From the NCBI GenBank assembly GCA_902801175.1, contig CADCHF010000004.1, positions 32,001-96,000 of the forward strand: a stretch of DNA of 64,000 nucleotides. The letters are read 5' to 3'. The position numbers and the translations under genes are program-made. The stretch is from an uncultured Coriobacteriaceae bacterium (GTDB lineage: Bacteria > Actinomycetota > Coriobacteriia > Coriobacteriales > Atopobiaceae). Position 1 is the first letter of the stretch. The number at the start of each line of letters is the position of its first letter. Positions 23,761 through 31,383 of this stretch are shown here, one piece after another. The notes beneath the pieces were generated by a model. The model searched no databases. It was not told the DNA's origin and saw nothing but the letters and a program-made list of their open reading frames with translations.

Positions 23761-25071
23761 CTATTCGGCCGTTTCGTCCTCGCTGGGCTCGGCAGGTGCC
23801 ACCACACGCAGCATGGACAGGCGGCGGCCACGCATCGACTGTACCCTAAACTGGTAGCCCTCACACTCAAAGACGTCGCCAGGCTGCGGAACCGAGTCGG
23901 CAAGGTCGAGCACAAAGCCGGCAATGGTCTCAAACTCAGCGGAGTCGTCGATGGGCCAGCCCAGCTCGATTGCGTCGTCAATGGAAAAACGCCCGTCTAC
24001 CAGCCACTCGCCCTTTCCCAGCTGGGTGAGGTACTTGTTGTCGGGATCAAACTCGTCGGCAATCTCTCCCACGACCTCCTCGACGATGTCCTCGATGGTA
24101 ATGATACCGGCCGTGCCGCCGTACTCGTCGACCACAATGACCATCTGGTCGTGGCTGGACTGCATCTCGGACAGCAGCGGGATGATGTCCTTGGTGTCGG
24201 GCACAAAGGAGGCCTGGCGCAGGTAGCGGCTGATGCGCTTGGCGCCAGCGTCCTCGTCCACGATGGGGCTGATGATGTCCTTGATGTGCGCGATGCCCAC
24301 AATGCGGTCAACGTCCTCGTGGTACACGGGCACGCGAGAGTAGCCGGTGCGGCGCATGACGTCGAGCGCCTCGGAGCAGGTTTGGGTGTCCTCGATGGCG
24401 CACATGTCCACGCGCGGGACCATGACCTCGCGGGCAATGGTGTCGCCGAGGTCGATGACGTCGTGGATCATCGACTTTTCTTGCTCGGTGAGCTCCTCGC
24501 TGTCGGTCACCATGTAGCGGATCTCGTCCTCGGAGACCTCCTGGCGGTCGTCGGCGCTCTTGATGTGCAGCATGGTGGCCAGGGCGTTTGCGCTCGCGGC
24601 TGTAAGCCACACCAGCGGCTTTGCCAGCTTTGCAAAGGAGCTGACCGGACCAGCAACGGCCTTGGCCACGTTTTCGGCGTCGGCCATGGCAATGCGCTTG
24701 GGCACGAGCTCGCCGACCACAATGGAAAAGTACGAGACCACGAGGGTGATGAGCACCGTTGAGAGGGGTGCTGCCAGCTGACTCCCCATTCCATGCGCGA
24801 CCATCAGCTTGGCGAGCGGCTCGGACAGGTTTGTGGCGGCAAATGCGGAGCTAAAGAAGCCAACGAGCGTGATGGCAACCTGGATGGCAGCCAAAAACTC
24901 GCCAGAGTTCTCGGAGACCTCGGCAGCCTTTGCGGCGCGCGCGTCTCCCTCGTCGGCGTCATGCTCGAGCACGACCTTCTTTGCGGTGGAAAGGGCCATC
25001 TCAGACATAGAGAAGTAGCCGTTGACCAGAGTGAGCAGGAAGGTGACTGCTATAGATAGGGCTATGTCCAT
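23761..25071 (-). CDS. CNNM/CorC-type membrane protein (hemolysin-family annotation)
   Basis: A 436-aa protein with three parts: a DUF21/CNNM membrane domain (about 1-180; NGYFSMSEMALSTAKK, then GELVPKRIAMADAE), a CBS pair (from VMVPRVDMCAIEDTQTCSEA; TGYSRVPVYHEDVDRIVG; then QMVIVVDEYGGTAGIITIED), and a C-terminal CorC/HlyC domain (WLVDGRFSIDDAIELGW, DVFECEGYQFRVQSMRGRR). Such proteins are linked to magnesium or cobalt efflux, although many are annotated as hemolysins. ATG 25071 is the only sensible start; its AAGGAGG site is unusually far away, about 13 nt. Together with the NRMT and MgtE-like genes it makes a third protein with likely divalent-metal links in 8 kb. Confidence 0.9.
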   Translation of the reverse strand: MDIALSIAVTFLLTLVNGYFSMSEMALSTAKKVVLEHDADEGDARAAKAAEVSENSGEFLAAIQVAITLVGFFSSAFAATNLSEPLAKLMVAHGMGSQLAAPLSTVLITLVVSYFSIVVGELVPKRIAMADAENVAKAVAGPVSSFAKLAKPLVWLTAASANALATMLHIKSADDRQEVSEDEIRYMVTDSEELTEQEKSMIHDVIDLGDTIAREVMVPRVDMCAIEDTQTCSEALDVMRRTGYSRVPVYHEDVDRIVGIAHIKDIISPIVDEDAGAKRISRYLRQASFVPDTKDIIPLLSEMQSSHDQMVIVVDEYGGTAGIITIEDIVEEVVGEIADEFDPDNKYLTQLGKGEWLVDGRFSIDDAIELGWPIDDSAEFETIAGFVLDLADSVPQPGDVFECEGYQFRVQSMRGRRLSMLRVVAPAEPSEDETAE

Positions 25072-25425
25072 GCGCTTGGGCGCAACCTCCTTGGACGTAT
25101 GGCATTTACGACCTTTTAGTTTACCAAAACGCCTGCATGGCACATGGACCGCACAGCTGACTGCAAAAAGGATGCACTGGATGCCGACATGACTTTGGCG
25201 CGGGTTTGCGTGGGCATGACTTGCGCAGGACGGGGCAAAAGGGAACGAATTGCGCTTGACCCGTGGAGACCGCTCTGGAAAATGGGCCCAGACGCGACAT
25301 GGCCCAAAGCGCCTATCTGCGCATTGCGAGTCAGCTGCGATCCTGCGCCAATATGGCTGCGACCTTGAGACAACCATGCCCGTGTAGCCTAGAGCGCCCA
25401 GAACGTCACGACCAAGGGAGGCCTC
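25072..25425. other. Intergenic region between divergent genes
   Basis: This 354-bp gap separates the CNNM gene (minus) from the 84-aa gene (plus) and must hold promoters for both. Short open frames on both strands lack ribosome sites. I see no repeat or RNA gene. Confidence 0.45.
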
Positions 25426-25680
25426 ATGGCACTGCGCTGGCCAGACAAGAAGGTTGCACTCGATATCGTTGACCTACCCGGACGACGTCCGCCCGAGCAA
25501 GAAGAGAAGGAGGGCTGGCGAATCCTTAAGGTAACCGCCAGCCAAATGAACGACTTTCGCACGTGCAAGCAGATCATGGCCTGCATTGCGGCGCTTCTTG
25601 GTAGCGACGCGCCACTAAGGCCCGACTGGGACGAGCAGAACCTGCGCGTGAGCCAGGTGTTTGACCGCTTGTGCGCCTAG
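25426..25680 (+). CDS. Unrecognised 84-aa protein
   Basis: A small soluble protein (MALRWPDKKVALDIVDLPGRR...) whose start follows GGGAGG at good spacing, which is the main support for it being real. The segment KKVALDIVD is hydrophobic-alternating, like an edge strand, and the C-terminal half is helical with two cysteines (FRTCKQIMACIAALLG). No family is recognised. It stands alone on the plus strand before the toxin-antitoxin pair, which has its own operator. Confidence 0.6.
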   Translation: MALRWPDKKVALDIVDLPGRRPPEQEEKEGWRILKVTASQMNDFRTCKQIMACIAALLGSDAPLRPDWDEQNLRVSQVFDRLCA

Positions 25681-25705
25681 ATGCTTGGATGTGTTGTAGG
25701 TACGT

Positions 25706-25749
25706 CTTTGCATAGACATACATATAATTATATGTATGTCTATGCAAAG
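25706..25749 (+). promoter_or_regulatory. 44-bp perfect palindrome: operator/promoter of the toxin-antitoxin pair
   Basis: All 44 bases are self-complementary; the left half starts CTTTGCATAGACATACATAT. A perfect -10 box TATAAT (25723-25728) lies at the centre and the right end merges with the ribosome site AAAGGAG. Binding by the antitoxin dimer would block both. Autoregulation is typical for Phd/YefM modules. Confidence 0.85.
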
Positions 25750-25757
25750 GAGCCACT

Positions 25758-26048
25758 ATGCCCACCATTAAGCCCGTCACCGAACTTCAACGCAACGCCG
25801 CCGCACTCATAAGGGAAGCCATGCAAACGAAAGAGCCCATCTACCTCACCAAAAACGGGAGCTCCGCAGTGGTGCTCCTGGACGCCGAGGAGTACGACCG
25901 TCAGGTTAGTGCCTACCACGAGCTGTGGAAGGAGCGCGTGCGCCTGCTCTACGAGCTGGGCGAAGCGCAGCAGAAGGCAGGGATGGTCTACACGCTAGAA
26001 GAAGTAGACGCCGCACTTAGAGAGAAATGGGGCGACGATGCCTTCTAA
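25758..26048 (+). CDS. Antitoxin, Phd/YefM family
   Basis: A 96-aa antitoxin. The N-terminal fold is typical: MPTIKPVTELQRNAAALIREAMQ, then PIYLTKNGSSAVVLLDAEEYDRQ, which gives the DNA-binding dimer. The C-terminal part (ELGEAQQKAGMVYTLEEVDAAL) should wrap around the toxin. The start follows AAAGGAG within a 44-bp palindrome. It overlaps the toxin gene by 11 bp, as usual in such modules. Base composition is lower in GC than in neighbouring genes, a hint of transfer. Confidence 0.92.
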   Translation: MPTIKPVTELQRNAAALIREAMQTKEPIYLTKNGSSAVVLLDAEEYDRQVSAYHELWKERVRLLYELGEAQQKAGMVYTLEEVDAALREKWGDDAF

Positions 26049-26328
26049 CTCACAGGTCATCTACACGAGAGACGCCCTAGACGATTTAACAGGCATAGAG
26101 AGCAAGCGCCTAAGGTCCGGCATCAGAAATAGAATCATTGCCCTCTCAACGTTTCCGCAGAGCGGGCTCATTGATTCCGTCGTACCGCCATCGGAAAAGG
26201 ACGTTGAGCACAGAGTGACCTTCGTTGCCCCATATGCCATCAGATACTCATTCATCAAGACTAGCGGCATCGTGCGCATTGACGCCATCACCAACGAGCG
26301 CAGTTCTACGCCCATGCGCTTTCTTTAG
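26038..26328 (+). CDS. Toxin, RelE/ParE superfamily
   Basis: A 96-aa protein in the second place of the module. MPSNSQVIYTRDALDDLTGIES begins like ParE/RelE, and the C-terminal sheet HRVTFVAPYAIRYSFIKTSGIVRIDAITNER fits the fold. The RelE-type mRNA interferase and the ParE-type gyrase inhibitor cannot be separated by eye. The arginine and tyrosine residues in APYAIRYSF are consistent with an RNA-cleaving RelE relative. It overlaps the antitoxin by 11 bp, which implies translational coupling. Confidence 0.85.
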   Translation: MPSNSQVIYTRDALDDLTGIESKRLRSGIRNRIIALSTFPQSGLIDSVVPPSEKDVEHRVTFVAPYAIRYSFIKTSGIVRIDAITNERSSTPMRFL

Positions 26329-26363
26329 GACAACGTTGTGGCACTGGCGGTCCCGTCCGTTGG

Positions 26364-26401
26364 GGGTGCGACTCCGGGCTGGGTGCCGTCCGGAGTCGCA
26401 C
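26364..26401. other. GC-rich stem downstream of the toxin gene
   Basis: GGTGCGACTCCGG pairs with CCGGAGTCGCACC across a 12-nt loop. There is no U-run on the plus strand, so it may be a weak terminator or a transcript-end stabiliser for the toxin-antitoxin message. Confidence 0.5.
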
Positions 26402-26416
26402 CAGTTGAAAACGGAA

Positions 26417-26444
26417 GGGGCCTCCGCTTTTGCGAAGGCCCCTT
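26417..26444 (-). terminator. Intrinsic terminator after the EF-G-like gene
   Basis: On the minus strand GGGGCCTTCGC pairs with GCGGAGGCCCC (one wobble) over a tetra-A loop, followed by TTCCGTTTT. It lies about 46 bp after the stop. Confidence 0.75.
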
Positions 26445-26489
26445 GGCACGTATTGATCTTAGGCGCGAGTCGCTGCGCCCTTAATCGTC

Positions 26490-28550
26490 TTAGCGCTCGC
26501 CAGCAGCACGCTTCTCCTGGTACTCCTGGGCCAGCTTCTGCTGGATGTCGTTCGGCACCTGCTCGTAGCCGTTGATCTCGAGCTCAAACTCGCCCGTACC
26601 ACGGGACAGAGAGCGCAGGCGGGTGGCGTAGTCGGTGACCTCGGCGTACGGCACGGTGGCCTCGACCATGGTCTCGCCAGCACCAGCGGCGCCCATGCCC
26701 TCAACGCGACCGCGGGAGCTGGAGATGTCGCCCATCACGGCGCCAGCGTAGCCCTCGGGCACGGTGATCTTGAGGTGAGCCATGGGCTCAAGCAGAACGG
26801 GCTTGGCGTTCTTGACGGCGTCCTGGAAGCCCAGGCGAGCGGCCGTCTTAAAGGCCATTTCGTTGGAGTCGACCGGATGATACTGACCGTCGAACACGGC
26901 GACCTTGACGTCGATCATGGGGTAACCAGCGATGACGCCACCGGCCATGGTCTCCTGAACGCCCTTGTCGATTGCGGGGATGAAGCCGCGCGGAATGGCG
27001 CCGCCAACGACCTCGTCCACGAACTCGTAGCCCTGATCGGGGTTGGGCTCGATGCGGAGGTGGCAATCGCCAAACTGGCCGGAGCCGCCGGTCTGCTTCT
27101 TGTGACGGCCATGGCCCGTAGCGGTCTGGCGGATGGTCTCACGATAAGGAATGCGCAGCGGGACGATCTTGGCGGCCACCTTGGCGCGCTCCTTGAGGCG
27201 CTCGAGCAGGACTGCGACCTGCGCGTCACCAATGGCGGAGACGATGGTCTGGGCGGTCTCCTCGTCGCGAGCGACCTTGAGGGTCGGGTCGGCGTCGGCG
27301 GAGCGGGCCAAGAAGTCGTACACCTTGCCCTCGGTGCCACGGACCTCGGGCTCGATGGCAACGCGGTACAGGGAGTTGGGGAACTTGAAGGCGGCAACGG
27401 TGACCTTGCCGGTGGCAGAGAGGGTGTCGCCGGTGAGAGCGTCGATCTTGGGGACGACGCAGATGTCGCCAGCGGCGCAGGCCTTGATCTCGGAGGTGTC
27501 ACGGCCGCACATGCTGTACAGGTGACCCAGGCGCTCGCCCTTGCCGGAGCGGGAGTTGATGAGCTCGACGCCAGGAGTAACGGTGCCGGTCAGCACCTTG
27601 ATGAAGGAGTACTTGCCGTTCTGCGGGTCGTTGAGGGTCTTGAAGACGAAGGCCACGGGGCGACCGTCGGACGGGTCGACGTCGAGCTCCTCGCCGTTGA
27701 CCAGCAGCGTGCCCTCGTAGTCGGCCATCGTGGGGAACCATGCAACGGCAGCGTTGAGGATGGAGATGATGCCCTCTTCCTTGACGGCGGAGGCAGCAAA
27801 GGCGGGAACGAAGACGCCGGTGCGGATGGCGAGGCCCAGCAGGCCCTCGAGCTCCTCCTGGGTGATCTCTTCGCCCTCGAGATACTTCATCATGATCTCG
27901 TCGTCGGCCTCAGCCACGAGGTCAACGAGCTCCTCGCGAGCGCTCTCGGCGTCGTCGGCAAACTCGGCCGGAATCTCTTCCTCGATGACCTTGGTGCCCT
28001 CGAGGTGACGAGCCTTCATGTGCACGACGTCGATGATGCCGCGGAAGGCCTCGCCGGTGCCCATGGGGATGGTGACGGCGCCAACGCGGTTGCCAAAGCG
28101 GTCCTTGCAGGCAGAGAGAGCGCCGTCAAAGTCGGTCTCGGGACGGTCGAGACGGTTGATGACAACGGCGCGGGCGGTCTTGAGGTTCTCGGCGGCATAC
28201 CACAGGCGCGTGGTGATGGTCTGCGGGCCATCGGCAGCGTCAACCACAAACATTGCGGTCTCGGCGGCGCTCATAGCGGTGTAGGCGTCACCCACGAAGT
28301 CGGGGTAGCACGGGGCGTCGAGCACGTTGATGCGTGCACCCTGCCACTCGATTGGTGCGAGTGCGGTCGAAATCGAGAAGCCGCGGGCGCCTTCCTGGCC
28401 GTCGTAGTCAAGCGTGGGCTTAGTGCCGGCATGGCCACCCAGACGCGTGGTCTTGCCGGTAAGGTGCAGCATGGCCTCGGCGATCATGGTCTTGCCCGTG
28501 CCGGCCTGACCCACAAGGACGACGTTCTTGACAACTTGTTCTTTAGCCAT
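26490..28550 (-). CDS. Elongation factor G-like protein (EF-G2/FusA2 type)
   Basis: A 686-aa protein with the five-domain order of EF-G but a degenerate GTPase centre. The P-loop reads GQAGTGKT, the DxPG motif reads DAPCYPDF, and NKxD reads NRLDRPETD. The switch I threonine motif is not recognisable. Later domains are well kept (IPYRETIRQTATGHGRHKKQTGGSGQF, DISSSRGRVEGM, PYAEVTDYATRLRSLS). This is the EF-G-like type common in actinobacteria alongside true EF-G; its role is not settled and nucleotide turnover may differ. The start at 28550 follows GAGGAGG. It is a single-gene transcript with a terminator. Confidence 0.88.
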   Translation of the reverse strand: MAKEQVVKNVVLVGQAGTGKTMIAEAMLHLTGKTTRLGGHAGTKPTLDYDGQEGARGFSISTALAPIEWQGARINVLDAPCYPDFVGDAYTAMSAAETAMFVVDAADGPQTITTRLWYAAENLKTARAVVINRLDRPETDFDGALSACKDRFGNRVGAVTIPMGTGEAFRGIIDVVHMKARHLEGTKVIEEEIPAEFADDAESAREELVDLVAEADDEIMMKYLEGEEITQEELEGLLGLAIRTGVFVPAFAASAVKEEGIISILNAAVAWFPTMADYEGTLLVNGEELDVDPSDGRPVAFVFKTLNDPQNGKYSFIKVLTGTVTPGVELINSRSGKGERLGHLYSMCGRDTSEIKACAAGDICVVPKIDALTGDTLSATGKVTVAAFKFPNSLYRVAIEPEVRGTEGKVYDFLARSADADPTLKVARDEETAQTIVSAIGDAQVAVLLERLKERAKVAAKIVPLRIPYRETIRQTATGHGRHKKQTGGSGQFGDCHLRIEPNPDQGYEFVDEVVGGAIPRGFIPAIDKGVQETMAGGVIAGYPMIDVKVAVFDGQYHPVDSNEMAFKTAARLGFQDAVKNAKPVLLEPMAHLKITVPEGYAGAVMGDISSSRGRVEGMGAAGAGETMVEATVPYAEVTDYATRLRSLSRGTGEFELEINGYEQVPNDIQQKLAQEYQEKRAAGER

Positions 28551-28915
28551 TGTTCCTCCTCAAACCGCTTGCGACGGCCTCCCGAGGATGGAAGCGAACG
28601 AACGGCCGTCGCTATTGTCTGACCTAAGCGCTTTTGACAAGCGCTCGTTCAACAATACACACATGCCACCCGCGTGAAAACCCATTATCGGGAGGCGGTT
28701 GAGCGCATCGGCCACACGCTTGGTATTTGGCATGAGCGTTGTATATTGGCAGGTATTTCTTGGTGTTGCGTCTTTGAACATGCAAGTTTGCCGTGTCCGT
28801 TGGGGATGTTTTGATGGCCGGGGAACAGTACTTGCGAGGTGGCCTTTCAGTTTGTGTTGTGGCCATGCGAGACCCCACGTGCACCTGCAGTACCCATGCG
28901 CGCTACACTAGCCCC
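28551..28915. other. Intergenic region between divergent EF-G-like and methyltransferase genes
   Basis: This 365-bp gap carries an inverted repeat GACGGCC/GGCCGTC (about 28573-28609) in the leader of the EF-G-like gene. A minus-strand TTGTCA (near 28639) is a candidate -35 with no strong -10. At the right end TACACT (28904-28909) is a good -10 for a leaderless methyltransferase transcript. No gene is supported. Confidence 0.45.
28904..28909 (+). promoter_or_regulatory. -10 box giving a leaderless transcript
   Basis: TACACT sits 6 bp before the ATG at 28916, and no Shine-Dalgarno sequence precedes that ATG. Transcription would start at or next to the A of the start codon, giving a leaderless mRNA, which is common in actinobacteria. 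Confidence 0.45.
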
Positions 28916-30094
28916 ATGGGATACAAGACTTACACCTGCACGACTGCCGCCACCTGCGGAGGCTGCGAGACGCTCGCGGTCCCCTACCCCATACAGCTGC
29001 GCCGCAAGCAAGACCAAATGCGCGAGCTATTTGCCGACCTGCTAGGCGCCTGCAGCGAGGACGCCCTCAGGCCCATTGTAGGCATGGAGCGACCGCTTGG
29101 CTACCGCAACAAAGCAGCCACGCCCTTTGCGCCGGGTCCGCGCGGACGCATACGCAGCGGCTTTTATGCCAAGGGGACGCATCGCATCATTTCATGCCGA
29201 CAGTGCCTGGTTGAGGACCCACGCTGCCGCAAGGTGCTCAACTCTTTTGTGCGCACGGCCGAGCTTGCCAAGGTGAGTGCCTACGACGAGGACAAGGGTC
29301 GCGGGCTTTTGCGCCACGCCGTGGTGCGCGCCGGCTGGAGGACAGACGAGCTGCTGCTCACCATTGTGGCTAACGGCGAGCGACTCCCCCACGAGCGCGA
29401 GCTGGTCAAGCGCATCGTGCACTTTGCCCCCGACGTCACGGCCATTGCGCTCAACACCAACGTGCGCAAGACCAACGCCATACTGGGCACCACCTCGCGC
29501 GCGCTCTATGGGCGCGGCGTGATGCACGACGAGCTGCTGGGCGTGACCTTTGAGATTGGCCCCACGAGCTTTTACCAGACCAACCCCTCGCAGACCGAGC
29601 GGCTCTACAGCCTAGCCATTGAGGGAGCTGGCCTTGCGCCTGGCATGCGCGTGCTGGACGCCTACTGCGGCATTGGAACCATTGGCCTTTGCGCCGCGGC
29701 GCAGGTAGACGACCTTCAGGTTGTTGGCGTGGAGGTTGGGAAGGGCGCAGTTGCGGACGCTCGCAGAAACGCGCGCAACAACGCGCTCGACGACCGCTGC
29801 CAGTTTGCGTGCGCCGATTCTACCGTGTACATGAACGAGGCAGCCAAGCGTCGCGAGCGCTTTGACGCGGTGATCATGGACCCGCCCCGCGCGGGCTCCA
29901 CGCCCGAGTTTCTCGCCGGAGTGGTATCTCTGGCACCACAGAAGGTGGTCTACGTCTCTTGCAATGCGACCACACAGCGCCGCGACCTCGATGCGCTGCT
30001 CGGCGGCGGCTACCAGATCGAGAGCCTCACGCCAGTGGACATGTTCCCCCACACCAAGCACGTGGAGACGGTCTGCATCCTGCGGCGACGCTAA
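28916..30094 (+). CDS. TrmA/RumA-family RNA (uracil-C5) methyltransferase
   Basis: A 392-aa SAM-dependent enzyme that methylates uracil C5 in RNA, most likely 23S rRNA (RlmD/RlmCD type). An N-terminal cysteine group (CTTAATCGGC and later CRQC...C) could hold the [4Fe-4S] cluster seen in RumA. The SAM site is VLDAYCGIGTIGL, motif IV is MDPPRAGS and the catalytic cysteine is in VYVSCNATTQRRDL. The TRAM domain is lacking. ATG 28916 was chosen on similarity; upstream frames have no ribosome site and a -10 box suggests a leaderless message. It cannot be decided by eye which uridine is modified. Confidence 0.9.
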   Translation: MGYKTYTCTTAATCGGCETLAVPYPIQLRRKQDQMRELFADLLGACSEDALRPIVGMERPLGYRNKAATPFAPGPRGRIRSGFYAKGTHRIISCRQCLVEDPRCRKVLNSFVRTAELAKVSAYDEDKGRGLLRHAVVRAGWRTDELLLTIVANGERLPHERELVKRIVHFAPDVTAIALNTNVRKTNAILGTTSRALYGRGVMHDELLGVTFEIGPTSFYQTNPSQTERLYSLAIEGAGLAPGMRVLDAYCGIGTIGLCAAAQVDDLQVVGVEVGKGAVADARRNARNNALDDRCQFACADSTVYMNEAAKRRERFDAVIMDPPRAGSTPEFLAGVVSLAPQKVVYVSCNATTQRRDLDALLGGGYQIESLTPVDMFPHTKHVETVCILRRR

Positions 30095-30133
30095 GGCCCG
30101 CGGCACGGTCATCATCACATTGAGGAGCAGGAG

Positions 30134-30391
30134 ATGCTTTATAGAACAACCGCAGGCAAGGTACTCAGCGTTGTGGGCGTTGTGCTTAGGCTGATTGCCA
30201 TCTTTGGCGCCACTGTTGACCTCATTGTGTTTTTGCCCGTGATCATTAGCCTTGCGGCGCACGGCGCCAGCGGCGACGCCTTCTCGGGGCTGTTGCTCGC
30301 GCTCGCGATTGCGGCCCCGTTTGTGGCGCTGTTCTTCCTTGGGCGCTGGGTGAGCGTCTACGCCATCCGCAAGGAGGAAGAGGCCTGGTAG
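30134..30391 (+). CDS. Small two-helix membrane protein
   Basis: An 85-aa protein with two hydrophobic segments (VLSVVGVVLRLIAIFGATVDLIVFLPVII and LLLALAIAAPFVALFFLG) and a charged C-terminus (YAIRKEEEAW). The start follows GAGGAGCAGGAG. It lies 39 bp after the methyltransferase gene and is probably on the same transcript. I recognise no family. Confidence 0.6.
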   Translation: MLYRTTAGKVLSVVGVVLRLIAIFGATVDLIVFLPVIISLAAHGASGDAFSGLLLALAIAAPFVALFFLGRWVSVYAIRKEEEAW

Positions 30392-30403
30392 AGGCAGGTG
30401 AAG

Positions 30404-30626
30404 GGCGTGTCGAGGGGACGAATTCGCGTTCAACCTAGGGGTGTGTCAGGGGGACGTATAATTTGACACACTCAGTCGAGTCGTCATGATAGACGGACCT
30501 TCAAGTGTGGCCGACATCAGAACGAACGAGTTTCCGAGTGTGTCAAATTATACGTCCCCCTGACACACCCCCATTGCAAGTCAAATTGGACGCGAGCCGT
30601 GTTTCGCGTCCCCTTGACACCTCCGT
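30404..30626. repeat. B-type element with nested outer arms
   Basis: The inner pair 30440-30473 and 30536-30569 is a perfect 34-nt inverted repeat with a 62-nt spacer. Each arm folds on itself (GTGTGTCA with TGACACAC around GGGGGACGTATAATT). Outside it, CGTGTCGAGGGGACG (30406 on) and CGCGTCCCCTTGACAC form an outer, decayed inverted pair. It lies between converging gene ends. Confidence 0.85.
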
Positions 30627-30639
30627 CGCGAGTCAAATG

Positions 30640-30665
30640 GGGGCGCGAGATCGAACTCGCGCCCC
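30640..30665 (-). terminator. Hairpin terminator after purN
   Basis: A perfect 10-bp stem (GGGGCGCGAG with CTCGCGCCCC, 6-nt loop) lies 26 bp after the purN stop. The following CATTTG is only weakly U-rich, so strength is uncertain; it could serve both strands. Confidence 0.55.
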
Positions 30666-30690
30666 AAAACACATGCTTGTAGGTTGCTTA

Positions 30691-31299
30691 TTACGAGATC
30701 TTGACCTTGCCGTCGGGTTGGACGTGGACTCGGCCTTCGGCTAGGAGCTGGATTGTATCGGGGTACAGCACGTGCTCGATCTCGTGGATGTGAGCCTCGA
30801 GCTCGTCGACCGTCCAGCCCTCCTCCACCGCCAGCGCCTGCTGGGCAATGATGGGGCCGCAGTCGTACTTGTCATCGGCAAAGTGCACGGTCACACCGGT
30901 GACCTTCACACCGTAGTCGTAGGCATCCTGAATGGCGTGCGCACCCTTAAAGCTGGGCAAAAGCGCGGGATGCAGGTTGACCACGCGGTTGGGGAACGCG
31001 GCCAGGATGGGCTCGTGCACCATGCGCATGTAACCCGCCATGATGACGTAGTCAACGCCTGCGCGGCGAAGCATGGTGGCGATGACCTCGTCGGCCGCCA
31101 TGGGGTCGGCGTAGAGCTCCTTTGAGAGGGTCATGGTCTGGATGCCGGCTGCCTCGGCGCGCTTGAGACCATAGGCGCTCGCGCGCGAGCTAATGACCAG
31201 CTCAATGGTGGCGTCGAGGGTTCCCTCGGCAATGCGGTCGATAATCGCCTGGAGGTTGGTGCCGCTGCCACTCAGCAGAACGCCCAGCTTGATGCTCAT
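30691..31299 (-). CDS. purN: Phosphoribosylglycinamide formyltransferase
   Basis: A 202-aa enzyme that transfers the formyl group of 10-formyl-tetrahydrofolate to GAR, the third step of purine synthesis. Motifs seen are VLLSGSGTNLQAII at the N-terminus, AGYMRMVHEPIL, the catalytic NLHPALLPSFKGAHA (Asn, His) and GVTVHFADDKYDCGPII with the catalytic Asp. The start at 31299 follows GGGAGGACC. It lies 84 bp after purM in the same direction, so the two form an operon. purE is 4 kb away and separately expressed. Confidence 0.96.
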   Translation of the reverse strand: MSIKLGVLLSGSGTNLQAIIDRIAEGTLDATIELVISSRASAYGLKRAEAAGIQTMTLSKELYADPMAADEVIATMLRRAGVDYVIMAGYMRMVHEPILAAFPNRVVNLHPALLPSFKGAHAIQDAYDYGVKVTGVTVHFADDKYDCGPIIAQQALAVEEGWTVDELEAHIHEIEHVLYPDTIQLLAEGRVHVQPDGKVKIS

Positions 31300-31383
31300 G
31301 TTTGGTCCTCCCTCTCCTCTTCTTTGCAGAAAGCTTCTTGTGCCCGACCTTCGTCTGCCCGCCCATTGAGGACGGGGTCCCGA

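Noticed and set aside
30404..30626. Invertible DNA switch based on the inverted repeats
   Set aside because: No site-specific recombinase is encoded in the window, the enclosed spacer has no promoter-like sequence, and copies sit at gene ends rather than before genes.
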